A DNA stretch of 64,000 bases from CAJMNU01 sp905214855 (GCA_937890595.1 CALADM010000014.1:71262-135261), one strand, 5' to 3'; numbered from the stretch's first letter, positions 9,001 through 17,863 are shown. The notes: generated from the letters alone by a model not told the origin. Numbers and translations: made by a program.

Positions 9001-9843
9001 ATGAAACGAGAAGAACAGTTTATTGTCGTAAGAGGAGGAGGAGATCTTGCGACGGGAACGATCTATAAATTAAGAAAGGCGGGATACCCTGTACTTGTTT
9101 TGGAGAGCGGTCACCCATCCGCTATTCGGCGCTGTGTGGCATTTTCAGAAGCTGTATATGATGGTGTTTGTGAAGTGGAGGGCATGACTTGCCGTTTAGC
9201 GGATGATCTGGAGGAAGCATATAAGATCATAAAAGATCAGGAAATCCCCATTATGAAAGATGAAAACTGTGAAATCCTGCATCAGATCCGTCCATGGGCT
9301 GTTGTTGATGGGATTCTTGCAAAAAAGAATTTGGGAACAAACAGAAATATGGCAGATAAGACAGTCGCATTAGGACCGGGATTTGAGGCTGGTGTGGATG
9401 TAGATCTGGTGATCGAGACAAAACGTGGACACAACTTGGGAAGAATCATTGAAAAGGGGAGTGCACAGCCGAATACAGGGATTCCCGGTGTGATCGGAGG
9501 ATATGGAAAAGAGCGTGTGATCCATTCTCCAGCGGCAGGGATCTTGAAGAATATTAGAACAATTGGAGACTCTGTTGAAAAAGGGGAGGAGATTGCGAGG
9601 ATTGAGAGAGAAGACGGGAGCAATGTGCCTGTGCTTGCGTCTCTGACAGGTCTGTTAAGAGGATTGATCCGAGATGGATATCCAGTCAGTGAGGGATTTA
9701 AAATTGCAGATATCGATCCAAGAAAAGAGGAGTATAAAAATTGTTTTACAATTTCTGATAAAGCAAGATGTATTGCTGGTGGTGTGCTGGAGGCACTGAT
9801 GTATTTGGAATCAAAAGAAAAAGGTGAGGAAGAAAAAGCATGA
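9001..9843 (+). CDS. yqeB: SDMH maturation protein YqeB (EF2563 family)
   Basis: The protein starts with a Rossmann-type segment FIVVRGGGDLATG, typical of the selenium-dependent molybdenum hydroxylase system protein YqeB. It later shows a biotinyl-lipoyl-like half domain (HSPAAGILKNIRTIGDSVEKG and a GLLRGLIRDG turn). Genome studies link YqeB with orphan SelD and Se-dependent hydroxylases; the biochemical step is not established. The longest frame opens with TTG at 8965, but ATG at 9001 (MKREEQFIVV) fits family lengths better; AGGA upstream is somewhat distant. The stop overlaps the next start as ATGA, indicating coupling. Confidence 0.85.
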   Translation: MKREEQFIVVRGGGDLATGTIYKLRKAGYPVLVLESGHPSAIRRCVAFSEAVYDGVCEVEGMTCRLADDLEEAYKIIKDQEIPIMKDENCEILHQIRPWAVVDGILAKKNLGTNRNMADKTVALGPGFEAGVDVDLVIETKRGHNLGRIIEKGSAQPNTGIPGVIGGYGKERVIHSPAAGILKNIRTIGDSVEKGEEIARIEREDGSNVPVLASLTGLLRGLIRDGYPVSEGFKIADIDPRKEEYKNCFTISDKARCIAGGVLEALMYLESKEKGEEEKA

Positions 9844-11018
9844 TTTATTTAGATTGTGCTGCAACCAGTCTGCATAAGCCAGATACAGTGGCAAATGCTG
9901 TTGTCAGGGCGATGGGAATGATGGGGAACAGTGGAAGAGGAACACATGAAGCCGCTCTTTCTGGGTCAAGGATCATTTACGAGACAAGAGAACTTCTGGA
10001 TGAACTGTTTCATGGATATGGGGCGGAACAGACGGTATTTACTATGAATGCAACAGAAAGTCTGAACATAGCAATCAAAGGGATTTTAGAATCGGGAGAC
10101 CATGTCGTGACAAGCGTAATGGAACATAACAGTGTACTCCGCCCTCTTTATGAGATGGAAAAAAGAGGAGTTTTTGTAGAACGGATCGGCTGTATCGGAA
10201 TGCAGGAAGACAGCAATGAGAGAAAAAAAGGAAAACTGGATGAAGAGAGACTGTTAGACAGCATAACTGAAGATGTCAAGGCAGTGATTTTGACACATGA
10301 ATCCAATCTGACAGGAAATCTTACGGATATCCGAAAAATTGGAAGAACCTGTCGGGAAAAGGGTGTACTTTTTGTTGTGGATGCTTCCCAGACAGCAGGG
10401 GTCTTTCCGATTGATATGCAAAGAGACTGTATAGATATTTTGTGTTTTACCGGACATAAAAGCCTTTTAGGACCACAGGGAACAGGAGGGATTTGTGTGC
10501 GGTCTGGAATAAAGATCAAACCTCTTCTCTCAGGAGGAAGCGGAATTGAAACGTATCTGCAAAGTCATCCAGATAAGATGCCGACTGCGTTGGAGGCAGG
10601 TACTCTTAATGGACATGGAATCGCAGGTCTGTGTGCGTCACTGCTTTTCCTGAAAGAACAGGGTGTGGATGTTCTAAGAAAGCGGGAGATGCAGCTGGCA
10701 GATCATTTTTATCATAGAGTGAAAGATCTTTCTGGAGTGACAATATATGGAGACATGGAAGAATGCCCTATGAGTGAAGAAAAACATGGAGCGATTGTTT
10801 CTTTGAATATCAGAGATATGGATTCTGGTGAAGTCAGTGACTGGCTGGCTCAGGAGTATGGTGTATTGACCCGTTCAGGAGGACATTGTGCTCCATTGAT
10901 GCATAAAGCATTGGGAACAGAGGAACAGGGCTGTGTCAGATTTAGTTTTTCGCATTTCAATACCATAGAAGAGGTTGAAAAAGCGGCAGAGGCTGTCAGG
11001 GAGATCGCCGAAGGGTAG
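9840..11018 (+). CDS. Cysteine desulfurase-like class V aminotransferase (EF2568 family)
   Basis: This 392-residue PLP enzyme has the class V fold: YLDCAATSLHKP at the N terminus, HESNLTGN, the PLP lysine in CFTGHKSLLGPQG, and a catalytic cysteine in RSGGHCAPLMH. It belongs to the subgroup repeatedly found in Se-hydroxylase clusters and probably releases selenium or sulfur from selenocysteine or cysteine for SelD or for sulfuration of the Mo cofactor. The start overlaps yqeB by four bases. Selenocysteine lyase versus cysteine desulfurase activity cannot be separated here. Confidence 0.88.
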   Translation: MIYLDCAATSLHKPDTVANAVVRAMGMMGNSGRGTHEAALSGSRIIYETRELLDELFHGYGAEQTVFTMNATESLNIAIKGILESGDHVVTSVMEHNSVLRPLYEMEKRGVFVERIGCIGMQEDSNERKKGKLDEERLLDSITEDVKAVILTHESNLTGNLTDIRKIGRTCREKGVLFVVDASQTAGVFPIDMQRDCIDILCFTGHKSLLGPQGTGGICVRSGIKIKPLLSGGSGIETYLQSHPDKMPTALEAGTLNGHGIAGLCASLLFLKEQGVDVLRKREMQLADHFYHRVKDLSGVTIYGDMEECPMSEEKHGAIVSLNIRDMDSGEVSDWLAQEYGVLTRSGGHCAPLMHKALGTEEQGCVRFSFSHFNTIEEVEKAAEAVREIAEG

Positions 11019-11060
11019 TGAAGACGATGGTATGAACGAAAAGAGAAGGAGAAAAATACG

Positions 11061-11747
11061 ATGGGAAGAAAGATTTATGTCGTAGGGGCTGGAGGAAAGA
11101 CCTCTCTGATTCAAAGAATGGCACAGGAATTGACCCAAAAAGGGCGTCTTGTAGCGATTTTGACTACAACTCATCGTATGATTCCGCAAGAAAATGGAAT
11201 TTTATTAAAGGATGATCAGAATTTTACAGGGGACGAATTCAGAGGGCATTCTTGTCTTGAGATAGGACGAGTGGTGATAGATAGGCAGGGAAATGTAAGA
11301 ATGGGATATCCCGGAGATATAGACTATCATAAGATAGAGGCTGTTGCAGATGATATACTGATTGAAGCAGATGGATCTAAACGTTTGCCTGTCAAAGTCC
11401 CTGCTTCCCATGAACCTGTCATTTTTCCAGATGCAGATAGGATTTATGTGGTAGAGGGATTGTCAGGACTGGGAAAGCCAATCGGTATGGTCTGCCATCG
11501 TTTGGAACTGGTCAAAAATATCCTCAAAACGGAAGAGGAAGAAAAAATATTACAAATAGAGGATTTGGGAATTTTGATGAAATATGGTTACCTACAGCCA
11601 TTGCGTTTTCGTTTCCCTAAAGCAGAAGTGATACCTGTCTTAAATCAGGCTGATACAGAAGAATTGAAAAAGGCTGGCAGACAGATTTTAAAAAATATAG
11701 GGGAAAAAGGGGGGCTGGTCCTAAAATTGAAAAGTACAGATACTTGA
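11061..11747 (+). CDS. yqeC: SDMH accessory protein YqeC
   Basis: YqeC is a P-loop-like protein of unknown biochemical step in selenium-dependent molybdenum hydroxylase maturation. The 228-residue product shows the N-terminal nucleotide-binding loop VVGAGGKTSLIQRMAQ, an LTTTHRM switch-like segment, and the family motif ILIEADGSKRLPVKVPA near residue 93. It lies between the desulfurase-like gene and mocA. The ribosome-binding site GAGAAGGAG is strong. Confidence 0.85.
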   Translation: MGRKIYVVGAGGKTSLIQRMAQELTQKGRLVAILTTTHRMIPQENGILLKDDQNFTGDEFRGHSCLEIGRVVIDRQGNVRMGYPGDIDYHKIEAVADDILIEADGSKRLPVKVPASHEPVIFPDADRIYVVEGLSGLGKPIGMVCHRLELVKNILKTEEEEKILQIEDLGILMKYGYLQPLRFRFPKAEVIPVLNQADTEELKKAGRQILKNIGEKGGLVLKLKSTDT

Positions 11748-11776
11748 GTGGGAAAAGGAGCAGCAGAGCAGAGAGT

Positions 11777-12373
11777 ATGAGAAAGCATATTATGTGTATT
11801 TATATGGCATCCGGATCTTCCAAACGATATGGGAGCAATAAATTGATGGAATCATGCAAAGGAAGACCATTATACAGACAAGGGCTTACCATGTTAAATG
11901 AAGTAAAACAAGAGATGGAAAAAAAAGGGTGGCAGATAGAAATCTGTACAGTTACGAATCAGGAGGAGATTTTTCAGGCAGGAAAAGAAGTGCAGGAGGC
12001 AATCTGGAATCAAGAGGCAGAGGAAGGGATTGCGGCATCTGTCAGGATAGGAGCAGAGGAGGCAAAAAAGCAAGAAGCAGATGCTGTTGCATATTTTGTG
12101 GCAGATCAGCCTTGGCTGCGGGCAGAAAGTGTATGCCGTTTTTTAGAAGCATTTTCTCAGAGTGAAAAGGGAATTGGACGGGTAAGATCTGAGGGGATTG
12201 CAGGAAATCCAGTGATATTTGACCAGAAGTATATAGAAGAACTGTGCAGTCTTTGCGGAGATCAGGGGGGAAGACAGGTCATCAAAAGGTATTCGGAAGA
12301 TATCATGTATGTGGAGATTGATCAGAAAGAGCAGAAAGATATTGACTATCCATATGATCTAATAGAAGAGTGA
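11777..12373 (+). CDS. mocA: Molybdenum cofactor nucleotidyltransferase-like MocA/YgfJ
   Basis: This glycosyltransferase-A-like nucleotidyltransferase has the nucleotide motif MASGSSKRYGSNKLME near the start, the metal-binding FVADQPWL segment and GIAGNPVIFD. MocA enzymes attach CMP to molybdopterin to form the dinucleotide form used by hydroxylases; the YgfJ subgroup occurs in SDMH clusters. A TTG at 11744 overlaps the yqeC stop and gives a longer frame, but the ATG at 11777 gives the normal family N terminus; AGGAG lies 16 bases upstream, so the start is uncertain. It is the last gene of the cluster before a terminator. Confidence 0.83.
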   Translation: MRKHIMCIYMASGSSKRYGSNKLMESCKGRPLYRQGLTMLNEVKQEMEKKGWQIEICTVTNQEEIFQAGKEVQEAIWNQEAEEGIAASVRIGAEEAKKQEADAVAYFVADQPWLRAESVCRFLEAFSQSEKGIGRVRSEGIAGNPVIFDQKYIEELCSLCGDQGGRQVIKRYSEDIMYVEIDQKEQKDIDYPYDLIEE

Positions 12374-12384
12374 AGATCAGGTAT

Positions 12385-12407
12385 TCCTCCGGTGAAGAAC
12401 CGGAGGA
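12385..12407. terminator. Hairpin terminator between mocA and mecA
   Basis: A perfect 9-bp stem (TCCTCCGGT with ACCGGAGGA) and 5-base loop lies 12 bases after the mocA stop and before the convergent mecA end. The T tract is weak, so it may work in both directions only moderately. Confidence 0.75.
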
Positions 12408-12430
12408 GATTCTGTTTATATGATTGGATG

Positions 12431-13156
12431 TTACAGCTTTGTCAGATTTTCTAATGCATGAGCAGCAATCAATTTATCAAAATGTTCTTCATAATAAGCC
12501 GCAGATGCAAGATCTGCATTGACTTTTGTGCCATATTCAGAAAGAAGATTGCTGAGGCGATGGAAATCATCATTGGATGAAGGATCTGAACTTAATACAA
12601 GATAATACTCACGTTCTCCGGGCTTTTTGTAGAGAGCGCTCTTGACAGAATCTGGAAGTGCAGAAGCCTTGGCAGCATCGGATATTTTATCAAGACTGTC
12701 AAAACGGTATATTCTAAGCTGACAGGTGGTTTTGGAGTTTTCTTTTGATTCTGTGTCCAAAGCAGATTGTGCTTCTTGAGAAGAATCGGAAAGTGCTCCT
12801 AATTTTTCTGCTCCATCTAAAAGGCTGAGTGAAAAATCATATAGGTTTTGATATTGATCCGGATCAGATTCCGGTGAAAACTTAGCAAAGCGGGTATCCA
12901 ATTCTTCTGGATCTTCTACTTTGGTGATTAAAAGCATGATGCTGTCATTTGAAAGAGGAATTGCCTCTACCATCAGTGGTATATCTTCTGCATCAAATCC
13001 GACTTCATTGGAAGCACGCTGAAGCATTTCACGAAATAAAGCACGGGATTTTTCACTGCCATAAGTCAGTTCTTTTAAATTTAAATTGCGTACACTAAGA
13101 TCAAAACTGGTGAGGGTACATCGAATCTGGTTTTCACTGATACGTTCTATTTTCAT
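12431..13156 (-). CDS. mecA: Adaptor protein MecA
   Basis: MecA delivers substrates to the ClpC protease. The 241-residue protein begins MKIERISENQIRCTLTSFDL, the typical N-terminal substrate-binding domain, followed by the REMLQRASNEVGF helix, a variable acidic middle and a C-terminal domain with an LRIYRFDSLD-type strand and YYLVLSSDPSS. The length is normal. It stands alone on the reverse strand. Confidence 0.9.
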   Translation of the reverse strand: MKIERISENQIRCTLTSFDLSVRNLNLKELTYGSEKSRALFREMLQRASNEVGFDAEDIPLMVEAIPLSNDSIMLLITKVEDPEELDTRFAKFSPESDPDQYQNLYDFSLSLLDGAEKLGALSDSSQEAQSALDTESKENSKTTCQLRIYRFDSLDKISDAAKASALPDSVKSALYKKPGEREYYLVLSSDPSSNDDFHRLSNLLSEYGTKVNADLASAAYYEEHFDKLIAAHALENLTKL

Positions 13157-13604
13157 AATTAAAAATCACTTCCTATCTTTACGTTATAATGATACTATTT
13201 TTTATTTTTCGTGCAAGACTTATCTGTGGCTCTTGCAGACAATAGGATTGAAGATATGATTAGTGAAGAAAAAAGCAGAATTCTCCACTATTATTATTAA
13301 CTATACTATAAGATATAACAGGTTGGCAATTCTTATGTAAAAAAATTTAGAGATTTTTAAGGGAAAAAATATGTTTTTAAAGAAAAGAATATATTTTTAA
13401 AGAAAATGAACGATCCACATCCTATAATCCTAAAGATAAATCATGATGCTGTGGGCAAAAGTTTTTTTAATCCTGATGTCGAATAGTAAAAGTAGTATAA
13501 ATAGAACAGATAAGCGTTTTAAAATAGCGTTTTTTAGAAAATAGGAAAAACCTCTTGAAAATCATAGAGTAAGTCGTTAGTATAAAGGCAAGAGATGGAC
13601 GATA
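13157..13604 (+). other. AT-rich intergenic region between divergent mecA and kinase genes
   Basis: About 450 bases without a gene. It holds A/T runs, a pair of imperfect direct repeats (TATGTTTTTAAAGAAAAG and TATATTTTTAAAGAAAA near 13370-13405), one Spo0A-box-like TGTCGAA at 13477-13483, which may be chance, and the promoter at 13555. Confidence 0.5.
13555..13583 (+). promoter_or_regulatory. Sigma-A-like promoter for the kinase unit
   Basis: TTGAAA (13555-13560), a 17-base spacer and TAGTAT (13578-13583) lie about 40 bases upstream of the kinase ribosome-binding site. Confidence 0.6.
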
Positions 13605-13620
13605 GAGGAAAGGAGGAGAT

Positions 13621-15030
13621 TATGTAACAGAAGACATTCTGTTTGGAAAATATCAGATCCTTGGAAAGATTGGAAGCGGAAGTCTGGGGGACGTGTTTTT
13701 AGCCAGACATCTCAGTTTGGATGGATTGAGGGCGATCAAGAGAGTGCCGAAAGTCAGTGAAGAATATGACAGTTTTTTGAGGGAAGCCTACATATTGAAA
13801 GAATTGAGACATCCGGGAATTCCTATTGTCTATGACATTGAAGAGGATTCTGAGTATGGATTTCTGGTAGAAGAGTATATAACAGGAGAGAGTATTTTTA
13901 ACCTAGTCAATCGACTGGGAGGTTTGGAGGAAATGAAAGTGGTGTCTTATGGCGTTCAGCTATGCCAGATCATTTCCTATTTACATTCATATCAATTTTG
14001 CCCTATCTTATATCTGGATTTACAACCCCAAAATATCGTTGTTGAGGATGACAAAGTAAAATTAGTTGACTTTAATCGTGCAATGCTGTGTACAGAGGCG
14101 AATGATTCAAGAAGACGTTATGGAACGGTGGGATTTGCCGCTCCGGAACAATACACACAAGAAGAATTGGATGAGAGAACAGATATCTATGCAATTGGCA
14201 TGATTCTGTATTTTATGTGTACAAAAATGGTTCCTGAACATCAGGAAAAACCGTGTCTGGAACAGTTGGGGAAGCCATTGAGAGAAGTGCTCTCAATCTG
14301 TCTGCAGGAAAAAAAAGAAGAACGCTATGAATCTGTAGATATGTTAGAGGAAGCACTGAGAGCGCTCACAGATAAAGCAACTTGCGAAAAACGTCCATCT
14401 CTTATCATTAATTTTGCTGGAAGCAAAGCGGGGACAGGTACCACACATCTAGTGGTAAGTCTGCTGTCCTATCTATATCAAAGGAATATTTCTTGTCTAT
14501 TCGACGAACAAAATCAATCAGGAATGGTATTAAAATTAGCACGGTATCAGCATATCCCAATCTGTTCTCCGGGGGAGATCTTTATATTCGGCATGGCATT
14601 TTGTCCATATGTGGGGGAATGTGTAGAACGTCGGGTGGGAACGTATGAGGTGGTGCTGAGAGACTTTGGGGCTGATGTAAGGAGAGCCGGAATCATGGAA
14701 GCGAACGCTGTGGTTTTGGTAGCCGGAGGAAAAAGCTGGGAATGGCAGGACTGCGTAGAAGCAGTTTGCTGGTTAAAGAAACAGAAGAAATGCTGTGTTG
14801 TCTGGAATCATATGGATAGAAGAAAGCAGAGACGGCAACAACAATTTCTGCCAGCAGATATGAGAAAAGAGGTACAGTTTTGTATGCCTTATTTTCCAGA
14901 TGTATTTGAAAGAAATGGGGTGAGAGACAGCTTTTTAGGTGAACTTTGGGAATTTTTAAAGAAAGACACAGGAAGATGGGAAAACACAACATCATATGGA
15001 AGAGGTATCCGATCCATCTTCCGGAAATAA
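13621..15030 (+). CDS. Degenerate Ser/Thr protein kinase fused to a ParA/MinD-like domain; start codon out of frame
   Basis: The frame reads from LFGKYQILGKIGSGSLGDVF (glycine loop) through AIKRV (ATP lysine), YLDLQPQN (HRD replaced by YLD, aspartate kept), VDFNRAM (DFG replaced by DFN) and GFAAPEQY. From about residue 265 it continues as a ParA/MinD-like domain whose P-loop SKAGTGTTH lacks the GKT lysine. The only ATG after the strong AAGGAGGAG site (13622) is followed at once by TAA; the kinase frame is one base off and has no ATG, GTG or TTG before the glycine loop. This suggests a one-base deletion at the start, a sequencing error or unusual initiation. Two related genes follow. Confidence 0.72.
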   Translation, partial: YVTEDILFGKYQILGKIGSGSLGDVFLARHLSLDGLRAIKRVPKVSEEYDSFLREAYILKELRHPGIPIVYDIEEDSEYGFLVEEYITGESIFNLVNRLGGLEEMKVVSYGVQLCQIISYLHSYQFCPILYLDLQPQNIVVEDDKVKLVDFNRAMLCTEANDSRRRYGTVGFAAPEQYTQEELDERTDIYAIGMILYFMCTKMVPEHQEKPCLEQLGKPLREVLSICLQEKKEERYESVDMLEEALRALTDKATCEKRPSLIINFAGSKAGTGTTHLVVSLLSYLYQRNISCLFDEQNQSGMVLKLARYQHIPICSPGEIFIFGMAFCPYVGECVERRVGTYEVVLRDFGADVRRAGIMEANAVVLVAGGKSWEWQDCVEAVCWLKKQKKCCVVWNHMDRRKQRRQQQFLPADMRKEVQFCMPYFPDVFERNGVRDSFLGELWEFLKKDTGRWENTTSYGRGIRSIFRK

Positions 15031-15593
15031 ATCGGACATGGGGGATTATGGGAACTGCTCCGCAAGTGGGAACAACTTTTATGGCGATTTTGCTTGCATC
15101 CTATATGTCTGGTCTGTTTTGGAAAAAAACAGCTGTGCTGGAATGGAATTCCAGTGGTGATTTCCTCAAGATTATGAAACAGTATGGAGAATGCCAAAAA
15201 GAGGGGATGTATTTTTGTCATAAGGGAGTGGATTATTATCCGGCAGCATTGGAAACAAGTATAACACATTGCCTGAGTCAGGATTATAGATGCATTATTA
15301 TTGATTTTGGATGTGATTATATACAGGGGAGGAATGAATTTTTACGCTGTCAGAAAAAAATTGTGATGGGAAGTACTGTGGATTGGGAAATTGCGGAATA
15401 TATGGACTTTGTACGATGGACAAAAAGAGATCAGGAAGATGGCTGGTTATACGCTGCAGTGTTTGGAAGCAGAAAGAACAGAGCGAAAATAGAGAGAATG
15501 ATGCACATATCTATTGTACAAGTTCCTTTTTTGGAGAGTCCATATTGGATTAATGAGGCTGTGATGCGTTTTTTCCAAATGTTTCTAAAATAG
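14976..15593 (+). CDS. ParA/MinD-like degenerate ATPase
   Basis: The product has the order of a MinD-type protein: a P-loop-like IMGTAPQVGTTFMAILLASY near residue 25, a strand AVLEWNSSGDFL, and CIIIDFGCD in the Walker B place. The P-loop has VGTT instead of GKT, so nucleotide hydrolysis is doubtful. It overlaps the kinase gene by 55 bases; ATG 14976 has AGGA just upstream, while a TTG at 14946 gives a longer frame. Similar proteins follow kinase-ParA fusions in Lachnospiraceae, sometimes near Flp/Tad pilus genes; no pilus genes are visible here. Function unknown. Confidence 0.65.
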   Translation: MGKHNIIWKRYPIHLPEINRTWGIMGTAPQVGTTFMAILLASYMSGLFWKKTAVLEWNSSGDFLKIMKQYGECQKEGMYFCHKGVDYYPAALETSITHCLSQDYRCIIIDFGCDYIQGRNEFLRCQKKIVMGSTVDWEIAEYMDFVRWTKRDQEDGWLYAAVFGSRKNRAKIERMMHISIVQVPFLESPYWINEAVMRFFQMFLK

Positions 15594-15651
15594 GGGAGTC
15601 CGTAAGGAAGTTATATATCACAGAATGGTAAGAGATCCAAGGAGAGGGAGC

Positions 15652-15888
15652 ATGAAGTATGAGATGAGTGAAAGAGAAAGAGAGGAACAGCAGAGAAGAT
15701 ATCTGGAAGGTCTGAAACGATACAGTGAGCGAGGAATTCCGATCTATATAGATGGAAAGTTGTGTTCTCAGGAAGAATGGGGGAAACTATTTGAATTGAA
15801 GGAAGGAGATGGTTTTTATATGGGGGACTATATTGATCAGGATGGCGTGTTAAAAGAGATCCGTTTTGACAGAATACACTATACCTGA
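15652..15888 (+). CDS. Small charged hypothetical protein
   Basis: A 78-residue protein that begins MKYEMSERERE, has a basic helix and ends with the acidic, aromatic segment EGDGFYMGDYIDQDG. I do not recognise its family. ATG 15652 follows AAGGAGAGGGAG. It is the third gene of the kinase/ATPase unit and may interact with those proteins. Confidence 0.6.
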   Translation: MKYEMSEREREEQQRRYLEGLKRYSERGIPIYIDGKLCSQEEWGKLFELKEGDGFYMGDYIDQDGVLKEIRFDRIHYT

Positions 15889-15959
15889 TATTTTTTATAA
15901 GATAATTTCAAAAAACAGTTAAAATATCACATTGTCTGCAGGAGAAGATTCCGTACTGT

Positions 15960-16020
15960 AAAAACTGCAGTTTTTGGAGGGCAGACTGCCATGATTTCGA
16001 TGAAAAAGGCAGCTGTCCTC
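15960..16020 (+). terminator. Palindrome and terminator-like hairpin
   Basis: A 16-base perfect palindrome (AAAAACTGCAGTTTTT, 15960-15975) is followed by a larger imperfect hairpin GAGGGCAGACTGCC / GGCAGCTGTCCTC (15977-16020) and a T-rich tail. It closes the kinase unit. The rest of this 325-base gap holds only the promoter at 16100. Confidence 0.65.
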
Positions 16021-16099
16021 ATTTTATTTTTAATAGATGAAAAATGGGGGGCTGTTCATAAAAAGTTAACAAAAATGCAAACTTCTAAAACATGAAATA

Positions 16100-16108
16100 T
16101 GGTATAAT
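16100..16108 (+). promoter_or_regulatory. Extended -10 promoter
   Basis: TGGTATAAT gives an extended -10 (TG at 16100, TATAAT 16103-16108) about 105 bases before the GH18 gene. The -35 region is poor. Confidence 0.5.
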
Positions 16109-16213
16109 AACTGCATAAAGTGCAATTCAAGCTGGAGATTTGGCTTTTTGTTGCAGCAGATCATACTAAGGAAGCATGACTTGAAGATGCCATAGAATCG
16201 CAGGAGGAAACAG

Positions 16214-17863
16214 ATGAAAAGATTGATTCCAATGTTTATTGCAATGGGTTTGATTGTTGTCGTGATCGCAGGATATTTTGGATGGAATACGGCAAAGAGA
16301 TATATGCCTTCAAAAGAGATGGCAGATCTGGAAGAAGTATTTGACACACAAAAAGACAAGGTTTCTATTTTTTTGGATAATCAGATGGCAGAAGAGAAAG
16401 CGATCTATATGGAAGAACAGACATATTTTCCGTTAGAGTGGGTCAATCAATATTTGAATGACAGATATTATTGGGATGATGTAGAAAAGAAATTGGTATA
16501 TGCCATGCCCGATCAATTGTTATCTGCCAATGCAGAAGTCACAGGAAGTGACGGGAAGAAACTTCTTTGGATTTCAGAAGAAGGAGTGTATATATCCGCA
16601 GGATTGATCTTACAGTATACCAATGTGCGTATGGAGGCATTTGACAAAGGAGAATATAAACGGATTTTTGTAGATACCAAGGATAGCCAGACAGTGGCTA
16701 AATTAAAACATAATGTATCTGTGAGAGAAAAAGGCGGGATCAAGAGTCCTATCATAACCATAGGAAAAAAGGGAGAGAATGTTGTTGTTCTGGAAAAGAT
16801 GGATTCTTGGAGTAAGGTAAGAACAAAAGATGGATGTATTGGTTATATTAGAAATCATGATATGAAAGGTGAGGAGATAGAAAAACTGGCAAGTGCTTTT
16901 GTAGAGCCAGTGTATAGTCATATTGATATGCAAGAAAAGGTTTGTCTGGTATTTCATCAGGTAACAAATCCGGACGCAAATCAAAATCTGGAAAATTTAT
17001 TGAGTAAGACACAGGGAGTGAATGTAGTAGTCCCTACCTGGTTTTCACTTACAGACAATGAGGGCAATTTTACCGCTCTTGGAAGTAAGGATTATGTGGA
17101 AAAGGCACATGAGAAAGGAATTCAGGTTTGGGGGCTTTTGGATAATTTTAGCAATGATGTAAAAACAGAGGTGCTTTTATCATCTACAACAGTACGGCAG
17201 CGTTTGATCCAAAAGTTGATCAAAGAGGCAAAGGATCTGGGGTTGGATGGATTGAATATGGATTTTGAGAGCCTAAAGGAAAGTGCTGGGGTTCATTATG
17301 TACAGTTTCTAAGAGAATTATCGATTGAATGCCGCAAAGAGGGCTTGGTTTTATCTGTGGACAATTATGTGCCAACTGCAGGCACAAGATTTTATAATAG
17401 GAAAGAACAAGGAATCGTTGCCGACTATGTCATTGTTATGGGATATGATGAGCATTATTCTGGAGGAGAGCCGGGACCTGTGGCATCCATTGGATATGTG
17501 GAAATGGGGATTAAGGAGACACTAAAGGAAGTCCCCAAGGAGAGGGTGATCAATGCAGTCCCATTTTACACAAGATTGTGGACGGAGAAAGATGGTGTGG
17601 TCAGTTCTAAGGCATTGGGGATTGGAGCTTCTGAGAGATGGCTGGAAGAGAATGGTGTAGAATTGATCTGGCAGGATGATGTTGGTCTTTCTTATGGAGA
17701 ATTAGAAACAGACGATCAAAAACAGTATCTCTGGTTTGAGGATGCGAAATCTCTGCAGATGAAGATGGATTTGATCAAGAAGTATGAACTGGCAGGGGTT
17801 GCCTGCTGGAAACTTGGTCTGGAGACAGAGGATGTCTGGGATGTGGTCGGATATCAAAAATAG
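16214..17863 (+). CDS. Membrane-anchored glycoside hydrolase family 18 protein with SH3 domain
   Basis: The 549-residue protein has an N-terminal membrane anchor (residues 5-22), a copper-amine-oxidase-N-like region (TYFPLEWVNQYL), a bacterial SH3 segment (VSVREKGGIKSPIITIGKKG) at about 165-215 and a GH18 domain. The catalytic motif reads DGLNMDFES, with the glutamate as proton donor; YDEHY and NAVPFYTRLW also fit the YaaH-type spore or peptidoglycan hydrolases. It probably cleaves N-acetylglucosamine-containing wall glycans outside the membrane. The ribosome-binding site is AGGAGGAAACAG. It is followed closely by the phosphoesterase gene. Confidence 0.88.
   Translation: MKRLIPMFIAMGLIVVVIAGYFGWNTAKRYMPSKEMADLEEVFDTQKDKVSIFLDNQMAEEKAIYMEEQTYFPLEWVNQYLNDRYYWDDVEKKLVYAMPDQLLSANAEVTGSDGKKLLWISEEGVYISAGLILQYTNVRMEAFDKGEYKRIFVDTKDSQTVAKLKHNVSVREKGGIKSPIITIGKKGENVVVLEKMDSWSKVRTKDGCIGYIRNHDMKGEEIEKLASAFVEPVYSHIDMQEKVCLVFHQVTNPDANQNLENLLSKTQGVNVVVPTWFSLTDNEGNFTALGSKDYVEKAHEKGIQVWGLLDNFSNDVKTEVLLSSTTVRQRLIQKLIKEAKDLGLDGLNMDFESLKESAGVHYVQFLRELSIECRKEGLVLSVDNYVPTAGTRFYNRKEQGIVADYVIVMGYDEHYSGGEPGPVASIGYVEMGIKETLKEVPKERVINAVPFYTRLWTEKDGVVSSKALGIGASERWLEENGVELIWQDDVGLSYGELETDDQKQYLWFEDAKSLQMKMDLIKKYELAGVACWKLGLETEDVWDVVGYQK

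Noticed and set aside
13477..13483. Perfect Spo0A box TGTCGAA upstream of the kinase unit
   Set aside because: Several such heptamers are expected by chance in 64 kb, and its distance from the promoter is large.
13568..13581. GTAAGTCGTTAGTA, identical to part of the IS right end at 46.57 kb
   Set aside because: It lies within a good sigma-A promoter and nothing else of the right end is present, so I treat it as coincidence.
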